From an uncultured Oscillospiraceae bacterium (GTDB taxonomy: Bacteria > Bacillota > Clostridia > Oscillospirales > Ruminococcaceae): a stretch of 44,554 bases of DNA. The DNA is taken from assembly GCA_910589145.1 (NCBI GenBank), contig CAJUSD010000027.1, positions 1 to 44,554 on the forward strand. Direction: 5' to 3'. Position 1 is the first letter of the stretch. Each line of letters starts with the position of its first letter. The notes beneath the pieces are model-generated. The model was given only the letters and a program-made list of their open reading frames with translations. It made no database searches and was not told the origin of the DNA. Positions 16,336-23,828 of the stretch are shown one piece after another. The position numbers and the translations under genes are program-made.

Positions 16336-16620
16336 CTAGCTGCGTTTCTTTACGGGAAAATATCCGTCCTCTCCCCCGTTTACATTCTGCAGAATCTTCT
16401 CGCGGGGATAAGAAGGGATTACTTCATCTGGGCGGAATACATTGGAAAGGTTATTAATATTATCAAATTCTTCCATAGAATCAGAAACGGAATTAATGGT
16501 ATTGGCAAATTCAATGATTTCTCCCATATCATGGGTAAGGGATTCCAATTCTTCCTCACTTACCCACAGTTTGGACAAATTTGCAATTTTAAGGATTTCT
16601 TCCTTTGTAACTGCGGACAT
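16336..16620 (-). CDS. gatC: Asp-tRNA(Asn)/Glu-tRNA(Gln) amidotransferase subunit C
   Basis: A 94-residue GatC, the small belt-like subunit that stabilises GatA on GatB. The motif KIANLSKLWVSEEELESLTHDMGEIIEFANTIN is typical, as is the late FRPDEVIPSYPREKIL segment. AAAGAGGTG precedes the ATG. First gene of the gat operon. Its upstream space is occupied by a palindromic element and the aspS terminator, so the promoter position is unclear. Confidence 0.93.
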   Translation of the reverse strand: MSAVTKEEILKIANLSKLWVSEEELESLTHDMGEIIEFANTINSVSDSMEEFDNINNLSNVFRPDEVIPSYPREKILQNVNGGEDGYFPVKKRS

Positions 16621-16649
16621 CTGGAAACACCTCTTTCTTTTTAACAGGG

Positions 16650-16813
16650 CTAGTACTCCATCCGGTTAGGAATCGGAGTATGGATTTGGAGCTGGATTTT
16701 TGCAGGGCAAGGCAGAGGACGCAGACGGGCTGACGCCCGTCAAGGACGATAACGCAGCCCTGCGGAAATACGGCCCAAAGCCGACTTCGATTTCTGGCCG
16801 GATGGAGTACTAG
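16650..16813. mobile_element. Palindromic MITE-like element with TA-flanked ends
   Basis: CTAGTACTCCATCCGG at 16650-16665 is repeated as a perfect inverted copy at 16798-16813. Inner parts also pair (GCAGGGC with GCCCTGC; GACGGGC with GCCCGTC), so the 164 bp fold into one long imperfect hairpin. If the true ends are GTACTCC and GGAGTAC, each is flanked by TA, as for elements moved by IS630/Tc1-type transposases (inference). It lies between the aspS terminator and gatC and contains no gene. Confidence 0.65.
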
Positions 16814-16842
16814 GTTATCACCTGGTGCCATAGTTCAATTAC

Positions 16843-16875
16843 AAAAAAGGGAGGTTTATTTTCCTCCCTTTTTAA
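16843..16875 (-). terminator. Terminator of aspS
   Basis: AAAAAGGGAGG pairs with CCTCCCTTTTT across a short AT-rich loop, directly after the aspS stop codon in the reverse direction. Confidence 0.9.
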
Positions 16876-16876
16876 A

Positions 16877-18628
16877 TCATCTAATCCGAATATGTGCTTC
16901 TCTAAGCTGCTGTTCTGTTACCTCGCAGGGAGCGCCCATCATAAGATCCTGTGCATTTGAATTCATAGGGAAGGCAATTACTTCCCGTATATTTTCATCC
17001 CCGGTCAACAGCATAACCATCCTGTCAACCCCAGGAGCCATTCCCGCATGAGGAGGCGCACCATACTGGAACGCAGTATATAAAGATGAAAACCGCTTTT
17101 GTATTTCTTCCTCACCATACCCTGCAATTTCAAAAGCCTTTACCATTGTAGGAAGTTCATGGTTCCTCACAGCTCCAGAAGAAAGTTCAATCCCATTACA
17201 GACAATATCATACTGCTGTGCAACAATATCTAAAGGATTTTTGGTATTCAGCGCTTCCAAACCGCCGCATGGCATAGAAAAAGGGTTATGGGTAAATACA
17301 ATCTGTCCAGTTTCCTCGTCTTGTTCGTACATGGGGAAATCGGTAATAAAACAGAAACGGTAAGCATTTTTCTCCAGCAAATCCAACTTACGGCCCAACT
17401 CACTGCGAATCTGCCCTGCAAACTTCTCTGCATTGGATTTATTATCCGCAATAAAGTATAGGATATCACCTGGCTTTAATCCTCCGCGTTTTGCCAGTTC
17501 TGCCCTCTGTTCGTCGTCCAGGAACTTGTCAATCGGGCCAAGGTATTTCATGGAGTCATCCACTTTAATATATCCTAACCCTTTCATCCCAATAGACTTG
17601 GCAAAATCCTCCATGGTTTCAAAGAAACTTCTTGGCTGGCTGCCGCATCCGGGAACAGGAATCCCTCTGACCGTCCGCCCGCGGAAGGGCGCAAAATCCG
17701 ATTGAATAAAAAGATCACTCAAATCAATAATTTGTAACGGGTTGCGCAGGTCGGGCTTGTCGGTGCCATATTTCAGCATAGCCTCAGCGTACGGGATTCG
17801 GACAAAGGGAGCCTTGGAAACTTCCGCACCTTCTGCAAAATGGGCAAAGGCTGCAGAAAGCACCTTCTCAGCAACAGCAAAAACATCTTCCTGGGTAGCA
17901 AACGCCATCTCAAAGTCAAACTGGTAGAACTCGCCAGGAGAACGGTCTGCCCGTGCATCTTCATCGCGGAAGCAGGGGGCAATCTGGAAGTACCGGTCAA
18001 AGCCGGAAATCATTAGAAGCTGTTTAAAAATCTGCGGAGCTTGCGGCAGGGCATAAAACTGCCCATGATGTTTCCGGCTGGGGATTAAGTAATCCCTTGC
18101 GCCTTCCGGGGAAGAAGCCGTTAAAATAGGGGTTTGGATTTCCAAAAAACCCAGCTCTGCCATTTGAGCGCGCAGAAAAGAAATGACCTGGGAACGGAGG
18201 ATAATTTTGTTGTGAACCTTGGGGTTTCGCAGATCAAGATAACGGTATTTCAGGCGGATTTCCTCTTTGGTATCAGTAGAATTCCCGACTTCAAAGGGCA
18301 GGTTAGAGGAAGCTTTGCTCAAAATGCGCAGGGAATTGACATTGACTTCAACTGTCCCTGTTTCAATTTTGGGGTTAAAGGTTTCCTCATCCCGCAGGAC
18401 TACCTCACCGGCAACAGAAATTACACTTTCACGGGAAACGCCTTCCAGCATTGCATCATCCCGGACAACCACCTGGGTCACGCCATACTGATCCCGTAGG
18501 TCAACAAACAGAATCCCGCCATGGTCGCGGATAGTTTCCACCCAGCCCGCCAGACGCACCTGTTTGCCGACATCACTTTCCCGCAGTTCCCCACAGGAGT
18601 GGGTACGGTATTCATTGACTGCAATCAT
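16877..18628 (-). CDS. aspS: Aspartyl-tRNA synthetase
   Basis: A 583-residue bacterial-type class II synthetase that charges tRNA(Asp) with aspartate. Visible parts are the N-terminal OB anticodon-binding fold (QVRLAGWVETIRDHGGILFVDLRDQYG), motif 2 (FRDEDARADRSPGEFYQFDFEM), the bacterial insertion domain and the C-terminal motif 3 (GMAPGVDRMVMLL). The wording RADRSPGEFYQFDF differs from the common RADRQPEFTQ form and marks a distinct AspRS branch. With gatCAB next door it may be non-discriminating and also charge tRNA(Asn) (inference). No T-box is visible upstream; transcription probably starts from the promoter at 18724-18752. Confidence 0.96.
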   Translation of the reverse strand: MIAVNEYRTHSCGELRESDVGKQVRLAGWVETIRDHGGILFVDLRDQYGVTQVVVRDDAMLEGVSRESVISVAGEVVLRDEETFNPKIETGTVEVNVNSLRILSKASSNLPFEVGNSTDTKEEIRLKYRYLDLRNPKVHNKIILRSQVISFLRAQMAELGFLEIQTPILTASSPEGARDYLIPSRKHHGQFYALPQAPQIFKQLLMISGFDRYFQIAPCFRDEDARADRSPGEFYQFDFEMAFATQEDVFAVAEKVLSAAFAHFAEGAEVSKAPFVRIPYAEAMLKYGTDKPDLRNPLQIIDLSDLFIQSDFAPFRGRTVRGIPVPGCGSQPRSFFETMEDFAKSIGMKGLGYIKVDDSMKYLGPIDKFLDDEQRAELAKRGGLKPGDILYFIADNKSNAEKFAGQIRSELGRKLDLLEKNAYRFCFITDFPMYEQDEETGQIVFTHNPFSMPCGGLEALNTKNPLDIVAQQYDIVCNGIELSSGAVRNHELPTMVKAFEIAGYGEEEIQKRFSSLYTAFQYGAPPHAGMAPGVDRMVMLLTGDENIREVIAFPMNSNAQDLMMGAPCEVTEQQLREAHIRIR

Positions 18629-18723
18629 TGGTTACACAACCTCTCATCCTTCTATAATATCTTATTATTCCACTTTGCCTGCATCTGCAAGGCAGCATGA
18701 AAAAATATGGATATCAATACCAC

Positions 18724-18752
18724 ATTTTAGCACAGACAAAACATCTTTTCAA
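18724..18752 (-). promoter_or_regulatory. Sigma-A-type promoter of aspS
   Basis: On the minus strand TTGAAA (18747-18752), a 17-bp spacer and TAAAAT (18724-18729) with a TG one base before the -10, as in extended -10 promoters. Confidence 0.7.
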
Positions 18753-18772
18753 TATGGAAATGAATTTTTATC

Positions 18773-18836
18773 AAAAAAACAGAATCCGCCGGCCCGTTTT
18801 CCCCTTATATTGGGGAAACTGTCGAACTCGGCGGAT
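18773..18836 (-). terminator. Terminator of lysA
   Basis: A long stem just past lysA: ATCCGCCG (18784-18791) pairs with CGGCGGAT (18829-18836), and an inner TTTCCCC pairs with GGGGAAA. On the minus strand it is followed by a run of T (A run at 18773-18779 on the plus strand). Confidence 0.8.
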
Positions 18837-18852
18837 ACTTTGCAGGGGAAAA

Positions 18853-20181
18853 TTACGCTTTCTGGACAGAATCCGCTTTTAATTCAGACGCGTCCATTGT
18901 AAACGATTTTGCCTCGCCAAAGTAACGGTCAAAAATTCCAGTAAAATCAAAGGTAGCAAAATAATCTTCCGGCGTTTCGGCGCGGCGGATAAGCTGGAAA
19001 GAACCATCCTCTTTTAAAAGGATCTCGGCAGAACGAAGCTTTCCATTATAATTATACCCCATGGAAAAACCGTGTGCACCTGTATCATGAATTACAACAT
19101 AATCGCCAACCTGGATTTCCGGGAGCATCCGGTCAACAGCAAACTTATCATTATTCTCGCAAAGCCCGCCAGTTACATCATACTTATGGGTACAGGGATC
19201 ATTTTCCTTTCCTAGAACAGTAATATGATGGTATGCGCCATACATGGCGGGACGCATCAGGTTAGCGGCGCAGGCGTCAAGCCCTACATATTCTTTATAA
19301 ATATGCTTCTGGTGTAATACCTTAGAAACCAGACAACCATAAGGAGCAAGCATAAAACGTCCCAGTTCAGTATAAATAGCAACATCGCCCATCCCTGCCG
19401 GAACAAGAACCTCGTCGAAAGCTTCCTTTACCCCTTTGCCGATGGCATAAATATCATTTGGCGCTTGTTCTGGACGGTAGGCAACCCCTACTCCCCCGGA
19501 CAGATTAATAAACGAAATAGAAACGCCTGTTTTCTTCTTAATCTCAACGGCAGTTTCAAATAGAAGCTTGGCTAAAACAGGATAATATTCGTTTGCAACT
19601 GTGTTGCTTGCCAGAAAAGCGTGAATTCCAAACTGTTTTGCGCCTTTCTGCTTTAGGATTTTAAAGCCTTCTATCAGCTGTTCTTTGGTAAAACCATATT
19701 TCGCCTCACTGGGAGTGTCCATAATCTCATTGTTGATTTTAAAATCCCCTCCGGGGTTATAACGGCAGCATATGGTTTCAGGAATTCCTGCAATCCGATC
19801 CAGGAATTCAATATGGGTGAAATCATCCAGGTTAATGGCCGCACCCAGTTTGGCGGCTAGGGCGAAATCCTCCGCAGGGGTATCGTTAGAGGAAAACATG
19901 ATTTCTTTTCCGCTGAAGCCGCACGCATCCGACATAAGCAGTTCCGTATAAGAAGAACAATCAGTTCCGCAGCCTTCTTCTTTCAAAATTTTCAGCAGAA
20001 ACGGATTGGGTGTGGCTTTGACTGCAAAGAATTCTTTATAGCCTTTATTCCAACTGAAAGCTTCATGTAAACGGCGGGCATTTTCCCGGATTCCCTTCTC
20101 GTCGTAAAGATGGAAAGGCGTGGGAAAAACTTTAGAAATTTCCTGAGCTTGGGCAAGGGTTATAAAGGGTTTCTTCTCCAT
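18853..20181 (-). CDS. lysA: Diaminopimelate decarboxylase
   Basis: A 442-residue PLP-dependent decarboxylase of the alanine-racemase fold (type III). It converts meso-diaminopimelate to L-lysine. The PLP-lysine motif is FAVKATPNP (about residue 53), with the phosphate-binding segment around SFINLSGGVGVAYRPE, and the active-site Cys in GGLCENNDKFAVDR followed by HDTGAHGFSMGYNYNG. Length is normal. It stands alone between its own terminator and that of the cyclophilin gene. Other decarboxylases of this fold (ornithine, carboxynorspermidine) are less likely given these motifs. Confidence 0.88.
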   Translation of the reverse strand: MEKKPFITLAQAQEISKVFPTPFHLYDEKGIRENARRLHEAFSWNKGYKEFFAVKATPNPFLLKILKEEGCGTDCSSYTELLMSDACGFSGKEIMFSSNDTPAEDFALAAKLGAAINLDDFTHIEFLDRIAGIPETICCRYNPGGDFKINNEIMDTPSEAKYGFTKEQLIEGFKILKQKGAKQFGIHAFLASNTVANEYYPVLAKLLFETAVEIKKKTGVSISFINLSGGVGVAYRPEQAPNDIYAIGKGVKEAFDEVLVPAGMGDVAIYTELGRFMLAPYGCLVSKVLHQKHIYKEYVGLDACAANLMRPAMYGAYHHITVLGKENDPCTHKYDVTGGLCENNDKFAVDRMLPEIQVGDYVVIHDTGAHGFSMGYNYNGKLRSAEILLKEDGSFQLIRRAETPEDYFATFDFTGIFDRYFGEAKSFTMDASELKADSVQKA

Positions 20182-20312
20182 AATATATCCATCCTTTATT
20201 CTTTATTTCATGTAAGTCCGCAAAAATTAAAAGCACTTCTTATATCGTATCCGATTTTGGCCGTAGATGCAAGCGGTTTCCGAAAAAACGTCAAAAACTT
20301 TTCATTCAAATG

Positions 20313-20346
20313 AAAAAATGGGGAACGCTGGCGCATCCCCCATTTT
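20313..20346 (-). terminator. Terminator of the cyclophilin gene
   Basis: AAAATGGGG and CCCCATTTT form a perfect stem around a 12-16-nt loop, followed on the minus strand by T residues. Confidence 0.85.
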
Positions 20347-20372
20347 ACCAAATGGAAAGCCATACCCTCCGT

Positions 20373-21119
20373 TTATTCTGAATGATAGTAAGTAATCGTA
20401 ACAGAATAAATCACAATTTCCGGCGAAGGGCTGCCTTTTTCATCACATTCCGCCTTTAAAATCTTCTCAACCACATCCATTCCATCATATACCTGGGCAA
20501 AAACGGGATACAGCCTGGAATAACTTGGTTCACCTCCATACTCCTTAAATTTCTCAACCACCTCGTCTGGAAAATTGGCCTTTCTCATTCGTTCAACTGT
20601 AGCGTCGTCTACTTTCCGGTTTCCGACGATAAAAAATCTGCTGTCTACCCTGCCGAGATTAGAACCATAAGCAGACACAGCTCCCGGAAGATGCCACAAA
20701 TTTTCACTCAATTCTGAACGAAAAGAAGGTGCATGAAAAATTGTTTTTCCACGGCTGCCGGATTCGTTGGAAGCTCCTGCTAAAAAAACGGAGCCAGCTT
20801 CTGTTCCATCGTTTTCAGTATTTTTCTGGACAGAAAAAATGTACTTTCCATCATAGAATCCTTCCTGGGCCAAAGTAATAAAATTAGATACTGCTTTAGG
20901 GGCTTCGCTTGGGAAAAAGCGAAGGAAAAATTCCCCTTCCGAAGTAGAAACGGCGGCGATTTCCTCACCTTCCCGCATTGGTTCCAACTGATAGAAAAAC
21001 ACTTTATCTTCTGATTTTTCCGTGCTGGAAGAATATCCAATACATCCAGTGAATGAGATAGAAAGCGCTGTCAGAAGGGCGGAGCATCCAACATACCGTT
21101 TCAGCAACTCCCCAACCAT
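20373..21119 (-). CDS. Cyclophilin-type peptidyl-prolyl isomerase lipoprotein
   Basis: A 248-residue protein predicted to isomerise proline bonds in exported proteins. It has a signal segment ending in the lipobox FTGC (Cys about residue 26), then a cyclophilin domain from about 55: STSEGEFFLRFFPSEAPKAVSNFITLAQEGFYDG, GAVSAYGSNLGRVDSRFFIVGN and a C-terminal VFAQVYDGMDVVEKI. The usual catalytic Arg-x-x-Phe (FHRVI.NF) is replaced by YIFSVQKN, so catalytic activity may be reduced. AGGGAGG precedes the ATG. Monocistronic, with its own promoter and terminator. Confidence 0.85.
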   Translation of the reverse strand: MVGELLKRYVGCSALLTALSISFTGCIGYSSSTEKSEDKVFFYQLEPMREGEEIAAVSTSEGEFFLRFFPSEAPKAVSNFITLAQEGFYDGKYIFSVQKNTENDGTEAGSVFLAGASNESGSRGKTIFHAPSFRSELSENLWHLPGAVSAYGSNLGRVDSRFFIVGNRKVDDATVERMRKANFPDEVVEKFKEYGGEPSYSRLYPVFAQVYDGMDVVEKILKAECDEKGSPSPEIVIYSVTITYYHSE

Positions 21120-21230
21120 TCTTATAATCCTCCCTTACGCCAAAAAGGGGACTTCCATCCGGCTTAAAAGAGATTGTGGAATCCAATTCAAGCTGGGCGG
21201 ATAAAAGCCCCTTCCAAATTCACTGAACAT

Positions 21231-21260
21231 ATTATAAAACCAAATTGGACAAAAAAACAA
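21231..21260 (-). promoter_or_regulatory. Putative promoter of the cyclophilin gene
   Basis: On the minus strand a perfect TATAAT (21231-21236) with TTGTTT 18 bp upstream (21255-21260). The -35 is weak. It lies about 110 bp before the start codon. Confidence 0.5.
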
Positions 21261-21334
21261 TAGAAACAAATCAATATTTTATGAAGGATATGTAAAAATT
21301 ATAAGCTAATGATCCCTGTCGTTTTTTATCGAAT

Positions 21335-22159
21335 TTAGAGTTGCCTTTCCAAATCGGTCTTTAATTTTTTGATAATCCGTTTCTCCAGCCTTGAAATATA
21401 AGACTGGGAAATTCCAATAATATCCGCGACCTCCTTCTGAGTTCGCTCTTTGCCGTCCTTAAGCCCAAAGCGGAGTTCCATAATCGTACGTTCCCGTTTA
21501 CCAAGACGCTCTACGGATTCCAGCAGCAAAGTTCTTTCCAGGTCCTGTTCAATTCCCTTATTCACACTGTCGCTGTCAGTACCCAAGATATCAGACAAAA
21601 GCATTTCATTTCCATCCCAATCCACATTAAGGGGTTCATCAATGGAAATTTCCATTTTCTGATGCTGATGTTTACGCAGGAACATTAAAATTTCATTTTC
21701 AATGCATCTGGAAGCATAGGTAGCCAGTTTAATATTTTTCTGTGGGCAAAAGGTATTGACTGCCTTAATCAGCCCAATTGTTCCAATGGAAATTAAATCT
21801 TCCACACCAACGCCGCTGGATTCAAATTTTCTTGCAATGTATACAACCAGCCGTAAATTATGGGTAATTAACTCCTGTCTAGCCTGAGCTTCTTCCTCTG
21901 GATAATCCAGTTTCAGAAAAATAACAGCTTCTTCCTCCCGGCTGAGGGGAGCCGGGAGGGTTTCAGGACCATTAATATAATAAACTTCCTCTGGAGGGAA
22001 AATTTTCCAAATCATTTCCCTCCACCATTGCACCAAAGACGAGCCGCACATCCAAACCGGCCAACGGTTTTCTGTCAACAAAACAAACGGTTTCACGCCT
22101 TTTTTCATCTTCTTTTCCGTAACGCCTGTTTCTGCCCATTCTAACCTGCGTTCAGCCAT
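21335..22159 (-). CDS. sigE: Sporulation sigma factor SigE (pro-sigma-E)
   Basis: A 274-residue mother-cell sigma factor. Regions 2 to 4 are clear: LITHNLRLVVYIARKFESSGVGVEDLISIGTIGLIKAV, KLATYASRCIENEILMFLRK and the helix-turn-helix RTQKEVADIIGISQSYISRLEKRI. VYYINGPETLPAPLS marks the usual start of the mature part. About 58 residues precede it versus about 26 in Bacillus subtilis, so the pro-peptide is longer, with a Trp-rich hydrophobic segment (VQWWREMIWKIF). AAAGGCGGG precedes the ATG at 22159; a TTG nine codons upstream is less likely. It follows spoIIGA, whose protease should cleave it. Confidence 0.93.
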   Translation of the reverse strand: MAERRLEWAETGVTEKKMKKGVKPFVLLTENRWPVWMCGSSLVQWWREMIWKIFPPEEVYYINGPETLPAPLSREEEAVIFLKLDYPEEEAQARQELITHNLRLVVYIARKFESSGVGVEDLISIGTIGLIKAVNTFCPQKNIKLATYASRCIENEILMFLRKHQHQKMEISIDEPLNVDWDGNEMLLSDILGTDSDSVNKGIEQDLERTLLLESVERLGKRERTIMELRFGLKDGKERTQKEVADIIGISQSYISRLEKRIIKKLKTDLERQL

Positions 22160-22198
22160 ATCATTCCCGCCTTTCACCTTTTTCAAAGAAATATGCCG

Positions 22199-23167
22199 CT
22201 ATTCCTGATTATGCTCCTGTGTCTCCTTTTCTTCCTGCTGTGTTGGCTGCATCTGCGATATGTATGAACGATGCTGTGCAGGTACTCGCTGCTCTGTCCA
22301 TATATCAGGATGCAGTAGGATTTCATATCCCTGCCGAAATGGGCTGGGCGTAATTGCCGCTGCTGCCTGAAAAAATGTTTTTCCTTCTTTACCGTTCTCC
22401 TTCATCCAAAGCCCGTCCGGTGCAAATACAGGGAGGAGCCCATCCCCGCCTATTCCTGAAAACGGCATCATGCGGAAATGAAGCCCTTCTATGAATTCCG
22501 GCGGGGGAACCGATAAATATTTCCTTTCCTTTACCCACCGGAATCCTTCTTCTCCAAGAACTGGTTTTAAAGCTTCGGCAGTACAGACCACTACTGGAAG
22601 CCCTGTAAAGATATCCCGCAAATGATTGCCAGTATCCATGTATGCCGTCATATGTACCTGTATATCTCCCGCTTTTAGCAACACAGTTCCACCCTTCCAA
22701 GCAATCCGCCCCCGAGTCAATGATCTTTGGAATAACCGGGTAACCCCATATAGTAATGCGGCGGCGGCAATTAGGAATATTGGGGACATATGGAAGTATA
22801 CTGCTCCATTAAAAAATAATAATCCTTTTGGGGCCTTTATCCAACTTAACAGGAAAATTCCTCCGGCAAAAAGCAGATTAACACAATAAAAAACAACCGT
22901 TTGAGAAAAATAAGTCCGCGGCCCTGTCCACGGAAATGCTATCCGAATCAATCCCCCAGACAGCAAAAGATTTATTACGATGCTCAAAAACGGCGGCAAT
23001 GGAGGCAGAAATATCATAAGGCTGGTTAGAGAAGATAAAACCGCACATAGGATAAAACGCTTGTGAGATGGAAGAATCCCAGTTAACAATGATGTAAGAC
23101 GAAGGAGAAAGTAATCTACTATGAAATTAATTGTAATAAGGATATCTACATAAACTGGCTGCTGAAT
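22199..23167 (-). CDS. spoIIGA: Sigma-E processing peptidase SpoIIGA
   Basis: A 322-residue membrane aspartic protease that activates pro-sigma-E after septation. It has about five N-terminal transmembrane helices (first one YVDILITINFIVDYFLL) and a C-terminal protease domain with the catalytic motif DTGN (AYMDTGNHLRD). The open frame runs upstream to 23506, but that part overlaps the divergent cysteine-rich gene and the promoter. A perfect GGAGGTGA (23073-23080 region, minus strand) is followed 5 nt later by ATT at 23167, giving the expected QQPVYVD start. A GTG at 23176 is in frame but lies inside the ribosome site, so ATT is the better candidate. sigE follows 39 bp downstream. Confidence 0.88.
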   Translation of the reverse strand: MQQPVYVDILITINFIVDYFLLRLTSLLTGILPSHKRFILCAVLSSLTSLMIFLPPLPPFLSIVINLLLSGGLIRIAFPWTGPRTYFSQTVVFYCVNLLFAGGIFLLSWIKAPKGLLFFNGAVYFHMSPIFLIAAAALLYGVTRLFQRSLTRGRIAWKGGTVLLKAGDIQVHMTAYMDTGNHLRDIFTGLPVVVCTAEALKPVLGEEGFRWVKERKYLSVPPPEFIEGLHFRMMPFSGIGGDGLLPVFAPDGLWMKENGKEGKTFFQAAAAITPSPFRQGYEILLHPDIWTEQRVPAQHRSYISQMQPTQQEEKETQEHNQE

Positions 23168-23194
23168 GCAAGTCACCTCCCCTGCCCATATTTT

Positions 23195-23227
23195 AGTATA
23201 CCCTCCCGAAACGCAAAATGTTGTCAA
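23195..23227 (-). promoter_or_regulatory. spoIIG-type promoter with long spacer
   Basis: On the minus strand a perfect -35 TTGACA (23222-23227) and -10 TATACT (23195-23200) are 21 bp apart. The Bacillus subtilis spoIIG promoter is known for a 22-bp spacer and need for Spo0A~P. TGTCAAAA on the plus strand (23222-23229) overlaps the -35 and differs by one base from a 0A box (TGTCGAA). The control model is inference from position and family. Confidence 0.65.
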
Positions 23228-23335
23228 AATCAGGACCGGCTGTAATTTTTTGGAAAATAAGCAGAAATACGTTTCACACCTTCTGGAACCACTACATATA
23301 TTGATAGTGGGAAATGTCCCAAAGGAGTTGATTCC

Positions 23336-23632
23336 ATGAATTTTAATGATAAATGCTGCTGTCATCAGCAGGAGCCTGCTTGCGGATGCTGCTGCCATCG
23401 TAATGAACCCACCTGTGCGCCAGGTTTTGAATTTGTTTGCGGCTGTAATGGATGCGGGTGTTATTGTACTGCTGACCGCGACCCCTTCTGGCCGTCTTTC
23501 AGCCATCCAAGCTGGCTGAGTCTGGAAACACTCTATTCTGGAAGATGCCGCTGCTGTGATTGCGGCTGTGGCTGTGGTTGTGACGAATTGCGCTGCTGCG
23601 ATTGCTGCAATAGTTGTAATAGCTGCTGCTAA
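23336..23632 (+). CDS. Very cysteine-rich small protein
   Basis: Unrecognised 98-residue protein with 27 cysteines (more than a quarter of residues), many in CC, CxC and CCC groups: an N-terminal CCCH and CCCH half, a cysteine-free middle with aromatic residues (DPFWPSFSHPSWL, about 50-63), and a C-terminal Cys-rich half. No signal peptide. A strong AAAGGAG ribosome site precedes the ATG. It is divergent from spoIIGA and lies upstream of it, and it is followed by its own terminator. This setting suggests a spore coat or other disulphide-cross-linked structural protein, or metal binding; neither can be shown. Codons and ribosome site support a real gene. Confidence 0.75.
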   Translation: MNFNDKCCCHQQEPACGCCCHRNEPTCAPGFEFVCGCNGCGCYCTADRDPFWPSFSHPSWLSLETLYSGRCRCCDCGCGCGCDELRCCDCCNSCNSCC

Positions 23633-23659
23633 AATCTGACCGCTTTGGCGGTTAAACTA

Positions 23660-23695
23660 AAAAAATGCCGTCTGGAAATTCCAGGCGGCATTTTT
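23660..23695. terminator. Bidirectional terminator after the Cys-rich gene
   Basis: AAAAATGCCG and CTGG pair with CCAG and CGGCATTTTT, one G-T wobble. It lies between two convergent genes (Cys-rich protein and MATE exporter) and has A/T runs on both sides. Confidence 0.85.
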
Positions 23696-23828
23696 AAAAG
23701 CAGATAGCATGCGCAGGTTCAGATGGGTACAGCCTAAAGCGGATGAAAGGTATATAAATGCAGCGCCGTTTATGTGAAAGGCCTTTGTACATTTCAAATA
23801 ATACCTTTACTATTCAGCCTTCCCTGCT

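Noticed and set aside
16650..16813. CRISPR or tandem repeat array
   Set aside because: The repeat is a single inverted pair forming one hairpin; no periodic repeats or spacers exist anywhere in the window.
18629..18760. T-box leader upstream of aspS
   Set aside because: The conserved antiterminator sequence of T-boxes is not visible, and the space is too short.
23177..23506. N-terminal extension of the SpoIIGA frame up to 23506
   Set aside because: It overlaps the divergent cysteine-rich gene and the promoter and lacks a ribosome site; the family start lies downstream.
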